Shown: piece after piece, positions 33,807 through 46,985 of the stretch
Layout of the letters: every line of letters starts with the position of its first letter
Position numbering within the stretch: the first letter of the stretch is position 1
Source: Clostridiales bacterium
GTDB taxonomy: Bacteria; Bacillota; Clostridia; Christensenellales; Aristaeellaceae
Length of the DNA stretch: 64,000 bases
NCBI GenBank assembly: GCA_015056255.1
Contig: SVGP01000012.1
Location: 21,059-85,058 of the forward strand
Direction of reading: 5' to 3'
Made by a program: the position numbers and the translations under genes
The notes under the pieces: generated by a model
What the model was told of the DNA's origin: nothing
Seen by the model: the letters and a program-made list of their open reading frames with translations, nothing else
Database searches by the model: none

Positions 33807-36044
33807 TCAGATCATGCTTGCGGGGTCGACCTCGAGCTCAATCCTCGCGCCCTCGGCGCCCGCTTCGGCGATTTCATCCATCATCGCCGTTATTTGATCG
33901 ACCCGCCCCCTCGTCAGCATTTTGACATACACCTGCCACCTATATTCGCCTCTTAACATCTTAATCGGCGCAGGCGCAGCCTGTACGGCCAATACGTCCG
34001 AGTGCCAGTCGTTTTTCGTAAGTTCAATATTGATTCTTTCCTGAAGGCTCTGGGCAATTTCAGGTGGCTTCGCCTGATCCTTTGAAGAAACCACAAGCCT
34101 TGAAATCACCGTATACGGAGGATACAGCGCATGCTTTCTATACGCCGCCTCCGTGTGGTAGAACGCGCGATAATCCTGCCTGACCGCGCATTCGAGCGCA
34201 TAGTGCTCGGGCGTGTAGGTTTGAATCACGACTCTGCCCGGGCTGTCAGATCGTCCGGCGCGGCCCGCCACCTGCGTAAGCAGCTGAAAGGTTCGCTCCG
34301 CGCTTCTGAAATCGGGAAGGTTCAAGGTTGTGTCCGCTGCGATCACGCCGACCAGCGTAACATTTGGAAAATCCAGCCCCTTTGCAATCATCTGGGTGCC
34401 GACGAGAATTTTTGTTTCGCCCTTTCTAAATGCGTCCAGAATCTTCGCGTGCCCGTCCTTTCCCTGCGTGGTGTCAACATCCATTCTGCCGATGGGAATG
34501 TTCGGAAAAAGGGCTCTTGCCTCCTCCTCCACCTTCTGCGTACCCGCCCCGAAAAACTTTATAAACTTGCTTTTGCATTCGGGACAGGTTTTGGGCGGCG
34601 CAAGCGTTTTTCCGCAGTAGTGGCAGTGCATGTTGCCGTCCGATTGGTGATAGGTCATTGATACGTCGCACTCGCTGCATTTTTCAACATGTCCGCAGGA
34701 TCGGCAGGATACGAAGGTGGAATGCCCGCGCCTGTTGATAAAAAGGATCGCCTGCTTTCCATTTTCCATGCATTTTTTCATTTCAAGAACGAGCTTGCCT
34801 GAAAAAATGCCTTTGTTGCCCATTTCAAATTCGCGCCGCATGTCGACGATTTCGCATTCGGGAAGTCTTCTGCCCATTACGCGGCTGGTAAGCTCCAAAA
34901 GCTTCAGCCTGTTTTCGGGCCGCACACCCGGCATCACGCGCATGTAGGTCGGAATCGACGGCGTCGCGCTTCCCAAAAGCAGAACGCCTTTTGTCATTTC
35001 GCATCTTTTCCACGCGACCTCGCGCGCGTCGTATCGGGGGCGTTTTTCGCTGGTGTACGCACCCTCGTGCTCTTCGTCGATGATCACTGCGCCCAGATTC
35101 TGAACGGGCGCAAATACGGCGGAGCGCGCGCCGATTACAACCCTTGCCTCGCCCGTTCGGATTCGCTCCCATTCGTCGTAGCGTTCGCCAGCCGACAAGC
35201 GCGAATGGATAACGGCGGCGCTTTTTCCAAATCTTGCGTGGAACCAGCCGACCATCTGCGGAGTGAGTGCGATTTCGGGAACAAGCACGATCGCGCCCTT
35301 TTCTCTTTTCAGAATTTCGCGGATCAGGCGGATATAAACCTCCGTTTTCCCGCTTCCCGTCACGCCGTGGAGCAAAAACCTTCCCCCGCCGTGATCCAGC
35401 GCATGAACAAGCTCATCCGCCGCTGCCTTCTGCTCCGGCATCAGCTCCGGATCCTCGTGCGCGCGTCCATTGTCGTCCACATGAGGTGCACGGAGCACGC
35501 GGTCTTCCGTGATTTCAATGATGCCCTTTTCATGAAGGGCGTTTATGGCGCTGTTTGCGCCCGGAATGATTTCATTTAAATATGCCGTGGGTTTTGCGCC
35601 GTCCTTGAGCGCATTTATGACTTCGATCTGCTTGGTTGCATTGCGCTTTATAAGCGCTCTCGCGTCCTCATAAGGCATTGCAAGGCTTACAATCCGGATC
35701 GTTTTTTCCTTCGTGCGCTGCTGCCGCATTTCAGAAGGAATCATAAGCCGGAAAGCGTCTGCAAAATAGCAGTTGTACCTTTTCTGCATCCAATAAGCAA
35801 GATCGATCATTTCGGGATAGATCGAATGCGAGGAATCCCGTTTTTTGAGGATGGGTTTTAATTTGTCTTCGTCATAGCCCGCCTCGTTTTTGAGTTTTAT
35901 GACAAATCCCTCAAGGGTTCTCGGTCCAAACGGCACAACCACCATGTCGCCCGGCGACAAAGTCATGCCTTCCGGCACGATATAGGTGAACGTTTTGTCC
36001 ACATCGCCCGCTGAGAGAAATACAATCACTTCCGCGTATTGCAC
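33807..36044 (-). CDS. priA: Primosomal protein N' (PriA helicase)
   Basis: A 745-residue helicase that restarts stalled replication forks. An N-terminal DNA-binding part is followed by Walker A GVTGSGKTEVY, the DEEHEGAY motif, and a zinc-binding insert with CRSCGH, CSECD, CHYCGK and CPECKS (eight cysteines). Motif V GTQMIAKGLDFPNVTLVGV and motif VI QLLTQVAGRAGR follow. Its start lies inside the end of coaBC (19-base overlap). Confidence 0.97.
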   Translation of the reverse strand: MQYAEVIVFLSAGDVDKTFTYIVPEGMTLSPGDMVVVPFGPRTLEGFVIKLKNEAGYDEDKLKPILKKRDSSHSIYPEMIDLAYWMQKRYNCYFADAFRLMIPSEMRQQRTKEKTIRIVSLAMPYEDARALIKRNATKQIEVINALKDGAKPTAYLNEIIPGANSAINALHEKGIIEITEDRVLRAPHVDDNGRAHEDPELMPEQKAAADELVHALDHGGGRFLLHGVTGSGKTEVYIRLIREILKREKGAIVLVPEIALTPQMVGWFHARFGKSAAVIHSRLSAGERYDEWERIRTGEARVVIGARSAVFAPVQNLGAVIIDEEHEGAYTSEKRPRYDAREVAWKRCEMTKGVLLLGSATPSIPTYMRVMPGVRPENRLKLLELTSRVMGRRLPECEIVDMRREFEMGNKGIFSGKLVLEMKKCMENGKQAILFINRRGHSTFVSCRSCGHVEKCSECDVSMTYHQSDGNMHCHYCGKTLAPPKTCPECKSKFIKFFGAGTQKVEEEARALFPNIPIGRMDVDTTQGKDGHAKILDAFRKGETKILVGTQMIAKGLDFPNVTLVGVIAADTTLNLPDFRSAERTFQLLTQVAGRAGRSDSPGRVVIQTYTPEHYALECAVRQDYRAFYHTEAAYRKHALYPPYTVISRLVVSSKDQAKPPEIAQSLQERINIELTKNDWHSDVLAVQAAPAPIKMLRGEYRWQVYVKMLTRGRVDQITAMMDEIAEAGAEGARIELEVDPASMI

Positions 36045-37228
36045 GTTAAAATCCTTTCCACATGATCGAGAATCTTATCGGCAACGTCTTTTTTGGACAT
36101 CTGCGGATATTCCGTCATGCCCTCGTCGCTTATAATGGTCACCACATTGGTATCCACGCCAAAACCCGCGCCGGGCCTGGTCACATCGTTTGCCACGATC
36201 AGGTCGGCGTTCTTTCTTTCGCGCTTGCCTTTGGCGTTTTCTACGGCGTTTTCGGTTTCTGCGGCAAAGGCAACCAGCACCTGATTTTCCCGTTTGACGC
36301 TGCCTAAATACTTGGCAATGTCGGGCGTGGAGACAAGCGTCAGCGTCATGCTGTCGCCGGTTTTTTTGATTTTCTGGTCTTTGACTGTTTCAGGCGTAAA
36401 ATCGGCGGGCGCGGCAGCCTGAATGACGACGTCGGCGCGCTTGGCAATTTCAGTAACGGCCTTAAACATGTCATTCGTGCTTTCAATCCGCGTAACCGAA
36501 ACGCCTGCGGGCGCAGGGATGGACACGGGGCCCGTTACGAGCTCTACGCATGCGCCCCTGTCCCGCGCAGCCTCTGCGATGGCGTAACCCATTTTACCGG
36601 TGGAGCGGTTGGATAAAAACCGGACCGGATCCAGCTTTTCGCGCGTGGGGCCTGCGGTTACAAGCACGGTTTTACCCTCAAAATCGCGCTTGGCAAGGAG
36701 AATCTCCTTCGCCTTTTTAAAGATTTCATCAGGTTCGCTCATTCTGCCGACGTCATTTATGCCGCAAGCAAGCTCGCCGGAGCCCGGTCCTACGACATGG
36801 ATGCCGCGAGCAACCAGCGTTTCCATGTTTTTCTGCGTGGCGGGATTTCGCCACATGCCGCTGTTCATCGCGGGCGCGATCAGAACAGGCGTGGTCATGG
36901 CCATGACGGAGGTGGTCAGAAGATCGTCCGCAATGCCGGAAGCCATTTTACCGATGACATTGGCAGTAGCGGGGGCGATCACGGTCAGATCCGCAAAATT
37001 CTGAAGCGAAATATGGCCGATTTCCCACGCCTTATAAAATTGATCGGTGTAGACCTGATTGCCGGAAAGCGTTTCAAAGGTCAAAGGCTGAACAAATTCC
37101 GCCGCGTTTTTCGTCATCACCACGCGAACGGACGCGTTTGCCTTTTTAAACAAACGCACAAGTTCGCACGCTTTATACGCTGCGATACCGCCCGTTACGC
37201 CAACTACGACGTTCTTCCCAGTGAGCAT
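36026..37228 (-). CDS. coaBC: Bifunctional phosphopantothenoylcysteine decarboxylase / synthase
   Basis: 400 residues carrying two steps of coenzyme A synthesis. The CoaC flavin domain (1 to about 180) shows GGIAAYKACELVR, the PAMNSGMW motif and the catalytic Cys near GSGELACGINDVGRM. The CoaB domain (about 190-400) shows TAGPTREKLDPVRFLSNRS. It sits between rpoZ and priA as in B. subtilis. Confidence 0.97.
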   Translation of the reverse strand: MLTGKNVVVGVTGGIAAYKACELVRLFKKANASVRVVMTKNAAEFVQPLTFETLSGNQVYTDQFYKAWEIGHISLQNFADLTVIAPATANVIGKMASGIADDLLTTSVMAMTTPVLIAPAMNSGMWRNPATQKNMETLVARGIHVVGPGSGELACGINDVGRMSEPDEIFKKAKEILLAKRDFEGKTVLVTAGPTREKLDPVRFLSNRSTGKMGYAIAEAARDRGACVELVTGPVSIPAPAGVSVTRIESTNDMFKAVTEIAKRADVVIQAAAPADFTPETVKDQKIKKTGDSMTLTLVSTPDIAKYLGSVKRENQVLVAFAAETENAVENAKGKRERKNADLIVANDVTRPGAGFGVDTNVVTIISDEGMTEYPQMSKKDVADKILDHVERILTCNTRK

Positions 37229-37263
37229 ATTGCCTCCTAAACTGCCATTCAGAATAGCGCAAA

Positions 37264-37296
37264 GCCGAAGCAGGCCATTTTTCAGCTCGCTTCGGC
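37264..37296 (-). other. Intercistronic hairpin between rpoZ and coaBC
   Basis: GCCGAAGC pairs with GCTTCGGC on either side of a 17-base loop, followed on the minus strand by TTTG. It is weak as a terminator and may tune expression of the downstream genes. Confidence 0.45.
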
Positions 37297-37321
37297 GTTA
37301 TTTACCGTTTTTCGGGTGCGT

Positions 37322-37531
37322 TTATTCATCCACTTCTTCCGTGCGGGAATAGGTGATGAGGCCGCGATGGATTTCCTCAATAGCGATAGAAAGGGGCTTG
37401 TTTTCCTTGGTGTCGAAGAGAGGCTGCTCGCCGTCAATCAGCTGACGGGCGCGCTTGGCGGCTTCAACGGCCAGAGTGTAACGGCAATCAACGCGCTTTA
37501 AAAGTTCACCGATGGGGGGATCGATCATCAT
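37322..37531 (-). CDS. rpoZ: RNA polymerase omega subunit
   Basis: A 69-residue omega subunit that helps assemble RNA polymerase. The N-terminal IDPPIGELLKRVDCRYTLAV and the AKRARQL motif match the family, and IAIEEIHRGLI is the usual C-terminal stretch. The gene lies 33 bases after yicC; gmk and remA, which normally stand between yicC and rpoZ in Bacillota, are absent here. Confidence 0.95.
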   Translation of the reverse strand: MMIDPPIGELLKRVDCRYTLAVEAAKRARQLIDGEQPLFDTKENKPLSIAIEEIHRGLITYSRTEEVDE

Positions 37532-37564
37532 GGGGAAGTTCCTCCTTATATCCGAATGGATGAT

Positions 37565-38437
37565 TTATTCTACATTCTGAAGCTGTTCGCGCAGCTTTTC
37601 AATGGCGCTTTTGCACTTGATCACGGCCTGTGTGATCGGGATATCCTGAGACTTGGAAGAGATGGTGTTGACCTCTCTGTTCATCTCCTGCACGATAAAA
37701 TCAAGGCTTCTGCCAACGGGCTCGGAAAGGCTGCATTTTTCCCTTGCCTGCCGGATGTGGCTTTTAAGGCGCACCGTTTCTTCAGCAATCGCCGCGCGGT
37801 CCGCCATGATGGCAACCTCCTGCGCAAGGCGGTTTTCGTCCAGCTGGCCGTTTAAAAGCTCCTCAACACGCATCTTCAGCTTCGTCTGATATTCCTGAAC
37901 CGTTTCGGGATAGCGGTTTTCGATAAACTCGTTTTCCTTTTCGATCTCGGAAATCTTCAAAAGCATGTCGGCCTTCATGGCTTCGCCCTCTTTAAGGCGC
38001 ATAGCGTTCAAATTATCCAGCGCATCGTTCATGGTGGACACCATGAGCTCCATAAGCGCTTCCTCGTCTTCCGCGTTTTCGGTAATGCGCAGAGCATCCG
38101 GAAGGCGCGAAATCAGCGAAAGCGAGCGGTCGTCCCGAAGAGAAGTTTCCTTTTCGATTTCGTCAAGCGCCGTGATATACGCCTTCACAAGCCCCATATC
38201 GGCGGTTACAATTTTGGAATCCTCTCTCAGGTTTACATATGTACAGAACACGTCGATATGTCCTCTTGAAATTCTTTTCGCAATCGTCTTTCTGGCGGTA
38301 TCCTCCAAAAACGCGAACGAGCGCGGCATGCGGAAGTTCAGATCCAGAAAGCGATGATTTACGCTCTTTAACTCGATTGTCATTGTGCGGCCGTCCGCCG
38401 TATTCGTCGCGCGGCCATAACCCGTCATGGAATACAT
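37565..38437 (-). CDS. yicC: YicC/YloC family endoribonuclease
   Basis: A 290-residue YicC-family protein; members act as endoribonucleases. The N-terminal MTGYGRA, ELKSVNHRFLDLNFRMPR and the C-terminal GRSLDFIVQEMNREVNTISSKS-like stretch are diagnostic. ATG 38437 (MYSMTGYGR) is chosen because family members begin exactly there; a frame to 38473 adds only twelve residues. It is the first gene of the long operon that ends with rpe. Confidence 0.95.
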   Translation of the reverse strand: MYSMTGYGRATNTADGRTMTIELKSVNHRFLDLNFRMPRSFAFLEDTARKTIAKRISRGHIDVFCTYVNLREDSKIVTADMGLVKAYITALDEIEKETSLRDDRSLSLISRLPDALRITENAEDEEALMELMVSTMNDALDNLNAMRLKEGEAMKADMLLKISEIEKENEFIENRYPETVQEYQTKLKMRVEELLNGQLDENRLAQEVAIMADRAAIAEETVRLKSHIRQAREKCSLSEPVGRSLDFIVQEMNREVNTISSKSQDIPITQAVIKCKSAIEKLREQLQNVE

Positions 38438-38476
38438 GAAGTGCTTAACGCCTCTCAATCCATTGAAATCCAATTT

Positions 38477-38482
38477 ATTATA
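38477..38482 (-). promoter_or_regulatory. -10 element upstream of yicC
   Basis: TATAAT on the minus strand, 39 bases before the yicC start. No good -35 is seen at 16-18 bases. Confidence 0.45.
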
Positions 38483-38538
38483 TCATATTTCGGATGCATT
38501 TGTGTTATCGAACAATGAAATTATATGGGCCATTTTTC

Positions 38539-42783
<4,245 letters not shown>

Positions 42784-42787
<4 letters not shown>

Positions 42788-43089
42788 TCGTCCTTGTCCT
42801 CGCAAAACAGCTTTTGAAGAATCATTTTATATCCGTCCGCGCCGTACATAAGCGCGCGGTTCACGCGTCCGATGGTCGCGCTGGACGCGCCGGTAATCTG
42901 CGTAATTTCGGTATAGGTCACCTTATCCTGAAGAAGCTTCGCCACATGAATGCGCTGGGAAAAATCCGTAACCTCTCGGATGGTGAGCAGGTCCTCAAGA
43001 AGTCTATAGCATTCCTCGCGGGTTTCAAGCTTTAAAAGCGCATCCACCAGCATATCGGTTTCTTCATTCATCAGTCTTGATGTATACAT
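42784..43089 (-). CDS. yerC: YerC/YecD-type TrpR-related DNA-binding protein
   Basis: A 101-residue member of the TrpR-related YerC family. The C-terminal half holds the helix-turn-helix KVTYTEITQITGASSATIGR followed by VNRAL. The position directly upstream of pcrA and ligA is conserved in Bacillota. The target is not known; it could control its own operon. ATG 43089 is chosen; a second ATG six codons later is possible. Confidence 0.94.
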
Positions 43090-43134
43090 ACGAAAAAGTC
43101 CTTTCTCGCGTTATGGCGCTAAACAGCCATCATT

Positions 43135-43163
43135 AGTATACCACGTTAAATGAAACGAATCAA
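43135..43163 (-). promoter_or_regulatory. Promoter of yerC-pcrA-ligA
   Basis: On the minus strand TTGATT (43163-43158), a 17-base spacer, TATACT (43140-43135), 46 bases before the yerC start. Confidence 0.75.
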
Positions 43164-43164
43164 G

Positions 43165-43204
43165 CAAAAAACAAGGCGGAATCCTTCAAAAGGAATCCGC
43201 CTTG
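43165..43204 (-). terminator. Terminator of pheST
   Basis: CAAGGCGGATTCC and GGATTCCGCCTTG-type arms (one mismatch) followed by six T on the minus strand, just after pheT. Confidence 0.9.
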
Positions 43205-43214
43205 AAACTGTTTT

Positions 43215-45611
43215 TTACGCGCGGATGACTGCGCCGCAGGTCTTTTCCGCAGATTTTAAGATCTTGTCCATTGCGCCGGTGATTTCGCTTTCGGTAAGCG
43301 TATGATCGGGCGAACGGAAGGAGATGGAGAACGCAAGGGACTTTTTGTTTTCGCCCAGACGTTCGCCTCTGTATACGTCAAACAGCCTGACATTCTCGCA
43401 CAGGCGGCCTGCGGCCTTTTCAATCGCCATCATGACCGTGCCCGCGGGAACGGATTCGTCCATCACCAGCGCGATATCGCGGCTGACGGCGGGGAACTTG
43501 GGCAGCGGCTTGACCGCGGGAATCGCAACCGCGCAGGTCTTAAGAGCAGTGATATCGATTTCGGCTACATATACGCGGCCGGAAATATCGAAGCTTTCAG
43601 CAACGTCCGGATGGATTTCGCCCATCTGACCGAGCTTTACGCTGCCGCCGCGAAGGGTGAGTTCCGCTTTGCGGCCGGGATGATAATAGCTGTCGCCGCC
43701 GGCAGTCACAAAGGGCTTAAGGCCGTAAACAGCAGACAGGCACATGACAACTTCCTTAAGCTTAAAGAAGTCCGCGCCTTCGCCATACATGCCGACTACG
43801 AGCGTCGGAACATGCTCGGGCAGATCGCCTTCATTCTTCGCGGGCATAAAGACAGGAGAAATCTCCATGATCTTGGCTTCGGGATTGCCTCTTGAAATAT
43901 TCAACGACAGCGCGTTCAGCATGGAGGGAACGAGACTGGTTCTCATGACGGAGGTGTCCTCGCCAAGGGGATTTCGGATCACCACAGGCTGAAGTCGGTT
44001 GTCGCTCGCTTCGAGCTCCAGCTTTTCAAGCCACTTGGGCGAAATGAAGGAGAAGGTCTGCGCCTCGAAAAAGCCCATGCCGACAAGCGTGTTTTTCACG
44101 CCTGCGGAGAAGGACTGCGCTTCGTTGCGCTTACCGGCCATGGTTTCGCCGCTCATGAGGGTCGAGGGAATCGCGTCATAGCCGTAAAGGCGCAGGATTT
44201 CCTCGGAAAGATCCGCTTCGCCCTCGATGTCCACGCGGTAGGCGGGAACGGTGCAGGTGAGCGTGTCGCCGGAAAGCTCGGTGTCGATATTGAGGCTTAA
44301 GAGGATATCCTCCATCTTCTCATTTTCAACGTTTACGCCGATGCGCTTTCTGATTCTGTCGCAGCTGGCGGTGATGACGCGCTGGGGCTTGGGATTCGGA
44401 TAATTGTCGAACGCGCCGGGCACGATTTCGCCGCACTCAAGCTGCTCTACCAGCATGCACGCGCGGTCAAGCGCCTGCATGGCGGTTTCGGGGCAAACGC
44501 CCTTCTCGAAGCGTCCGGAGGATTCGGTGCGGATGCCGAGCTTTCTTGCGGTCACGCGGTTATTGCCGCGCTCAAAGGCCGCGCACTCGAATAAGACGCT
44601 TGCAGTGTCGTTTACGATTTCGCTCTCTTCGCCGCCCATGATGCCGGCAAGGCCGGTGGCCTTCTCTTTGTCGGCGATGACCAGCATGTCACTGGAGAGA
44701 ATGTGGGTTTTGCCGTCGAGCGTGGTCAGCTCTTCGCCCTCGTGGGCGCGGCGGACGACGATGGTCTGCTCGCGAACCTTGCTTAAGTCGAAAGCGTGCA
44801 TGGGGTGACCGGTTTCGAGCATGACGAAGTTCGTAATGTCGACGATGTTATTGATGGAACGAACGCCTGCGCCGTGGAGATATTCTCTCATCCACTTGGG
44901 CGACGGGCCGATTTTTACATTGGTGATGATTCTTGCGCAGTAGCGGGGGCAGTTAACCTCGTCCTCTACCTTGACGGTAGCATAGTCGGAGAAGGTGCCC
45001 TTGCCGTTTTCGGTGAAGGCGATTTCAGGCATGACGAAGTGCTCGCCAAGAACGGTTGCGCTTTCACGCGCTACGCCCCAAACGCTTAAGCAGTCCGGGC
45101 GGTTGGCGAGGATTTCATACTCGATGACGTCATCGCCCAGGCCCAGGAATTCGCGAACGTCGGTACCGACGGCAACGTCTTCCTTGACAAGCACGATGCC
45201 CTCGTTTCCGCAATGGGGATACAGGCCCTCGGGAATGTCCAGCTCGGGGCCGGAGCAGAGCATGCCGAAGCTTTCAACGCCGCGGATTTTGCCGTGCTTG
45301 ATGGTCACGCCGCCGGGCAAAGACGCGCCCTCCAGTGCGCAGAAAACGCGCGCGCCTGCATGCACGTTGGGTGCGCCGCAAACGATCTGAAGATCATTTT
45401 CCAAGCCTACGTCCACGGTGCACACATGCAGATGGTCGCTGTCGGGATGTTCCTCACAGGTCTTTACAAGGCCGATGACGACATTGTTGAATTTGGAGGT
45501 ATTCTCCCAGCCTTCAACCGCCGTTCCGGTCATGATCATTCTCTTGGCATATTCTTCTGCCGGCATATTGATTTTGGTGTATTCGTTCAGCCATCTCATT
45601 GGCGCTTTCAT
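43215..45611 (-). CDS. pheT: Phenylalanyl-tRNA synthetase beta subunit
   Basis: 798 residues, the usual bacterial length. N-terminal tRNA-binding OB domain (VVIGLVKTCEEHPDSDHLHVC), B3/B4 region with the editing site, B5 domain, the catalytic-like core and the C-terminal FDX-ACB domain (FPAVSRDIALVMDESVP). It forms an alpha2-beta2 enzyme with PheS, encoded 15 bases upstream, that charges tRNA-Phe. Control is by the T-box upstream of pheS. Confidence 0.97.
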   Translation of the reverse strand: MKAPMRWLNEYTKINMPAEEYAKRMIMTGTAVEGWENTSKFNNVVIGLVKTCEEHPDSDHLHVCTVDVGLENDLQIVCGAPNVHAGARVFCALEGASLPGGVTIKHGKIRGVESFGMLCSGPELDIPEGLYPHCGNEGIVLVKEDVAVGTDVREFLGLGDDVIEYEILANRPDCLSVWGVARESATVLGEHFVMPEIAFTENGKGTFSDYATVKVEDEVNCPRYCARIITNVKIGPSPKWMREYLHGAGVRSINNIVDITNFVMLETGHPMHAFDLSKVREQTIVVRRAHEGEELTTLDGKTHILSSDMLVIADKEKATGLAGIMGGEESEIVNDTASVLFECAAFERGNNRVTARKLGIRTESSGRFEKGVCPETAMQALDRACMLVEQLECGEIVPGAFDNYPNPKPQRVITASCDRIRKRIGVNVENEKMEDILLSLNIDTELSGDTLTCTVPAYRVDIEGEADLSEEILRLYGYDAIPSTLMSGETMAGKRNEAQSFSAGVKNTLVGMGFFEAQTFSFISPKWLEKLELEASDNRLQPVVIRNPLGEDTSVMRTSLVPSMLNALSLNISRGNPEAKIMEISPVFMPAKNEGDLPEHVPTLVVGMYGEGADFFKLKEVVMCLSAVYGLKPFVTAGGDSYYHPGRKAELTLRGGSVKLGQMGEIHPDVAESFDISGRVYVAEIDITALKTCAVAIPAVKPLPKFPAVSRDIALVMDESVPAGTVMMAIEKAAGRLCENVRLFDVYRGERLGENKKSLAFSISFRSPDHTLTESEITGAMDKILKSAEKTCGAVIRA

Positions 45612-45626
45612 AATTATCTTGCCTCC

Positions 45627-46652
45627 TTAACCGCGGAAATGCTTTAAGAACCGGATGTCGTTTTCATAGAGATAGCGCATATCCGGAACATTGTACTTGA
45701 GGTTACACAGGCGCTCAACGCCCATGCCGAAGGCAAAGCCGGAATATTTCTTGGAATCGATTCCGCACATTTCAAGAACCTTGGGGTTGACCATTCCGCT
45801 GCCCAGAACCTCGATCCAGCCGGTGTCCTTGCAGATGCGGCAGCCCTTGCCGCGGCATGCGGCGCAGGTCAGGTCGACCTCTGCGGAGGGCTCGGTGAAC
45901 GGGAAGAAGGACGGGCGGAAGCGCGTGGTCACGCCGTCGCCGTACAGGCGGCGGGCAAAGGTGTCCAGCGTGCCCTTCAGGTCGCCCATGGAGATGTTTT
46001 CGTCGATCACAAGGCCTTCCAGCTGGTGGAAAACCGGGGAATGCGTCGCGTCCGCTTCATCTGCTCTATACACGCGTCCGAAGGAAACGATGCGGATGGG
46101 AGGCTTGCGGGTGGTCATGATGCGCGCCTGCACGGGAGAAGTGTGGGTGCGAAGCACGATATTGTCGTCCACGTAGAACGTATCCTGCGCGTCTCTGGCC
46201 GGATGGTTCTTCGGGATATTCATAAGCTCAAAGTTGTAGTGATCATATTCGACCTCGGGGCCTTCAACGGCCTCAAAGCCCATGCCGGTGAAGATGTCCA
46301 GAAGCTCTTCAAGAACCATGGTCATCGGATGAAGGGAGCCGGCGCTTCTTTCATTTACGGGAAGGGTTACGTCGATGGCTTCCTTTTCAAGGCGCTTTTC
46401 CTTTTCCTTCTTTTGGATGGCGCTCTGGGCTTCGGCAATTGCGTTTTCAATGGTGGCTCTTGCCTCGTTGACCCACTGGCCCACCATCGGGCGCATTTCA
46501 GGGGCAACCTGGCCCATGCCGCGCAAAATAGAGGTCAATTCGCCTTTTTTGCCCAGCACGCGCACGCGCAGCTGCTCAAGCGCCTGGGAATCATTAATGC
46601 CCTTCAGCTCGCTCAGCGTATTATTGGTAATTTCCATAACTTTTGCCTGCAT
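45627..46652 (-). CDS. pheS: Phenylalanyl-tRNA synthetase alpha subunit
   Basis: A 341-residue class II synthetase subunit. An N-terminal coiled coil (about 1-90) is followed by catalytic motifs: motif 2 around FGRVYRADEADATHSPVFH and motif 3 GFAFGMGVERL. The start ATG 46652 has GGAAGAG nine bases upstream; an earlier in-frame ATG lies in the T-box terminator region and is not used. First gene of the T-box-controlled pheST operon. Confidence 0.97.
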   Translation of the reverse strand: MQAKVMEITNNTLSELKGINDSQALEQLRVRVLGKKGELTSILRGMGQVAPEMRPMVGQWVNEARATIENAIAEAQSAIQKKEKEKRLEKEAIDVTLPVNERSAGSLHPMTMVLEELLDIFTGMGFEAVEGPEVEYDHYNFELMNIPKNHPARDAQDTFYVDDNIVLRTHTSPVQARIMTTRKPPIRIVSFGRVYRADEADATHSPVFHQLEGLVIDENISMGDLKGTLDTFARRLYGDGVTTRFRPSFFPFTEPSAEVDLTCAACRGKGCRICKDTGWIEVLGSGMVNPKVLEMCGIDSKKYSGFAFGMGVERLCNLKYNVPDMRYLYENDIRFLKHFRG

Positions 46653-46682
46653 TTGATTTCTCTTCCTTTCCATACGGCAAAA

Positions 46683-46929
46683 ATACAAACGCCCCTGCGA
46701 TAAAGCAGGGGCGAAGCATTGCTCGCGGTACCACCCGGTTCACCGGATGCATATATCTTCATCCGGCCTCACATTTTTGTAACGGAAAATGACTCCGTCC
46801 GCACCTACTCACTTTTTCAGCGCGAAAGCTCCGGGGCGAACTTCGTCGGGGTTTCTTCAGCGCGCTTTCAGCCCAAGGCGCGCTCTCTCTTTGGAAGAAA
46901 CTTTTCCGATTACTCTTCCCCATCACAGC
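46683..46929 (-). ncRNA. T-box riboswitch (Phe) controlling pheST
   Basis: On the minus strand the leader contains the invariant T-box GGGTGGTACCGCG (46736-46724), followed by a terminator with stem CGCCCCTGC/GCAGGGGCG (46713-46690) and T tail. Upstream lie the GAAGAGTA motif of stem I and an AGAGAG...GCTGAAAG stem-I pattern. A TTC triplet at 46840-46838 is placed as the likely specifier codon for phenylalanine. Uncharged tRNA-Phe would stabilise the antiterminator and switch on pheST. The specifier choice is inference. Confidence 0.93.
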
Positions 46930-46935
46930 TTTATA

Positions 46936-46964
46936 AGCATATCACGAAAACGGGAAAAACGCAA
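46936..46964 (-). promoter_or_regulatory. Promoter of the T-box-pheST transcript
   Basis: On the minus strand TTGCGT (46964-46959), a 17-base spacer, TATGCT (46941-46936), 22 bases downstream of the preceding gene's stop. Confidence 0.6.
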
Positions 46965-46985
46965 AACAAGTATTCGTAAACTTAT

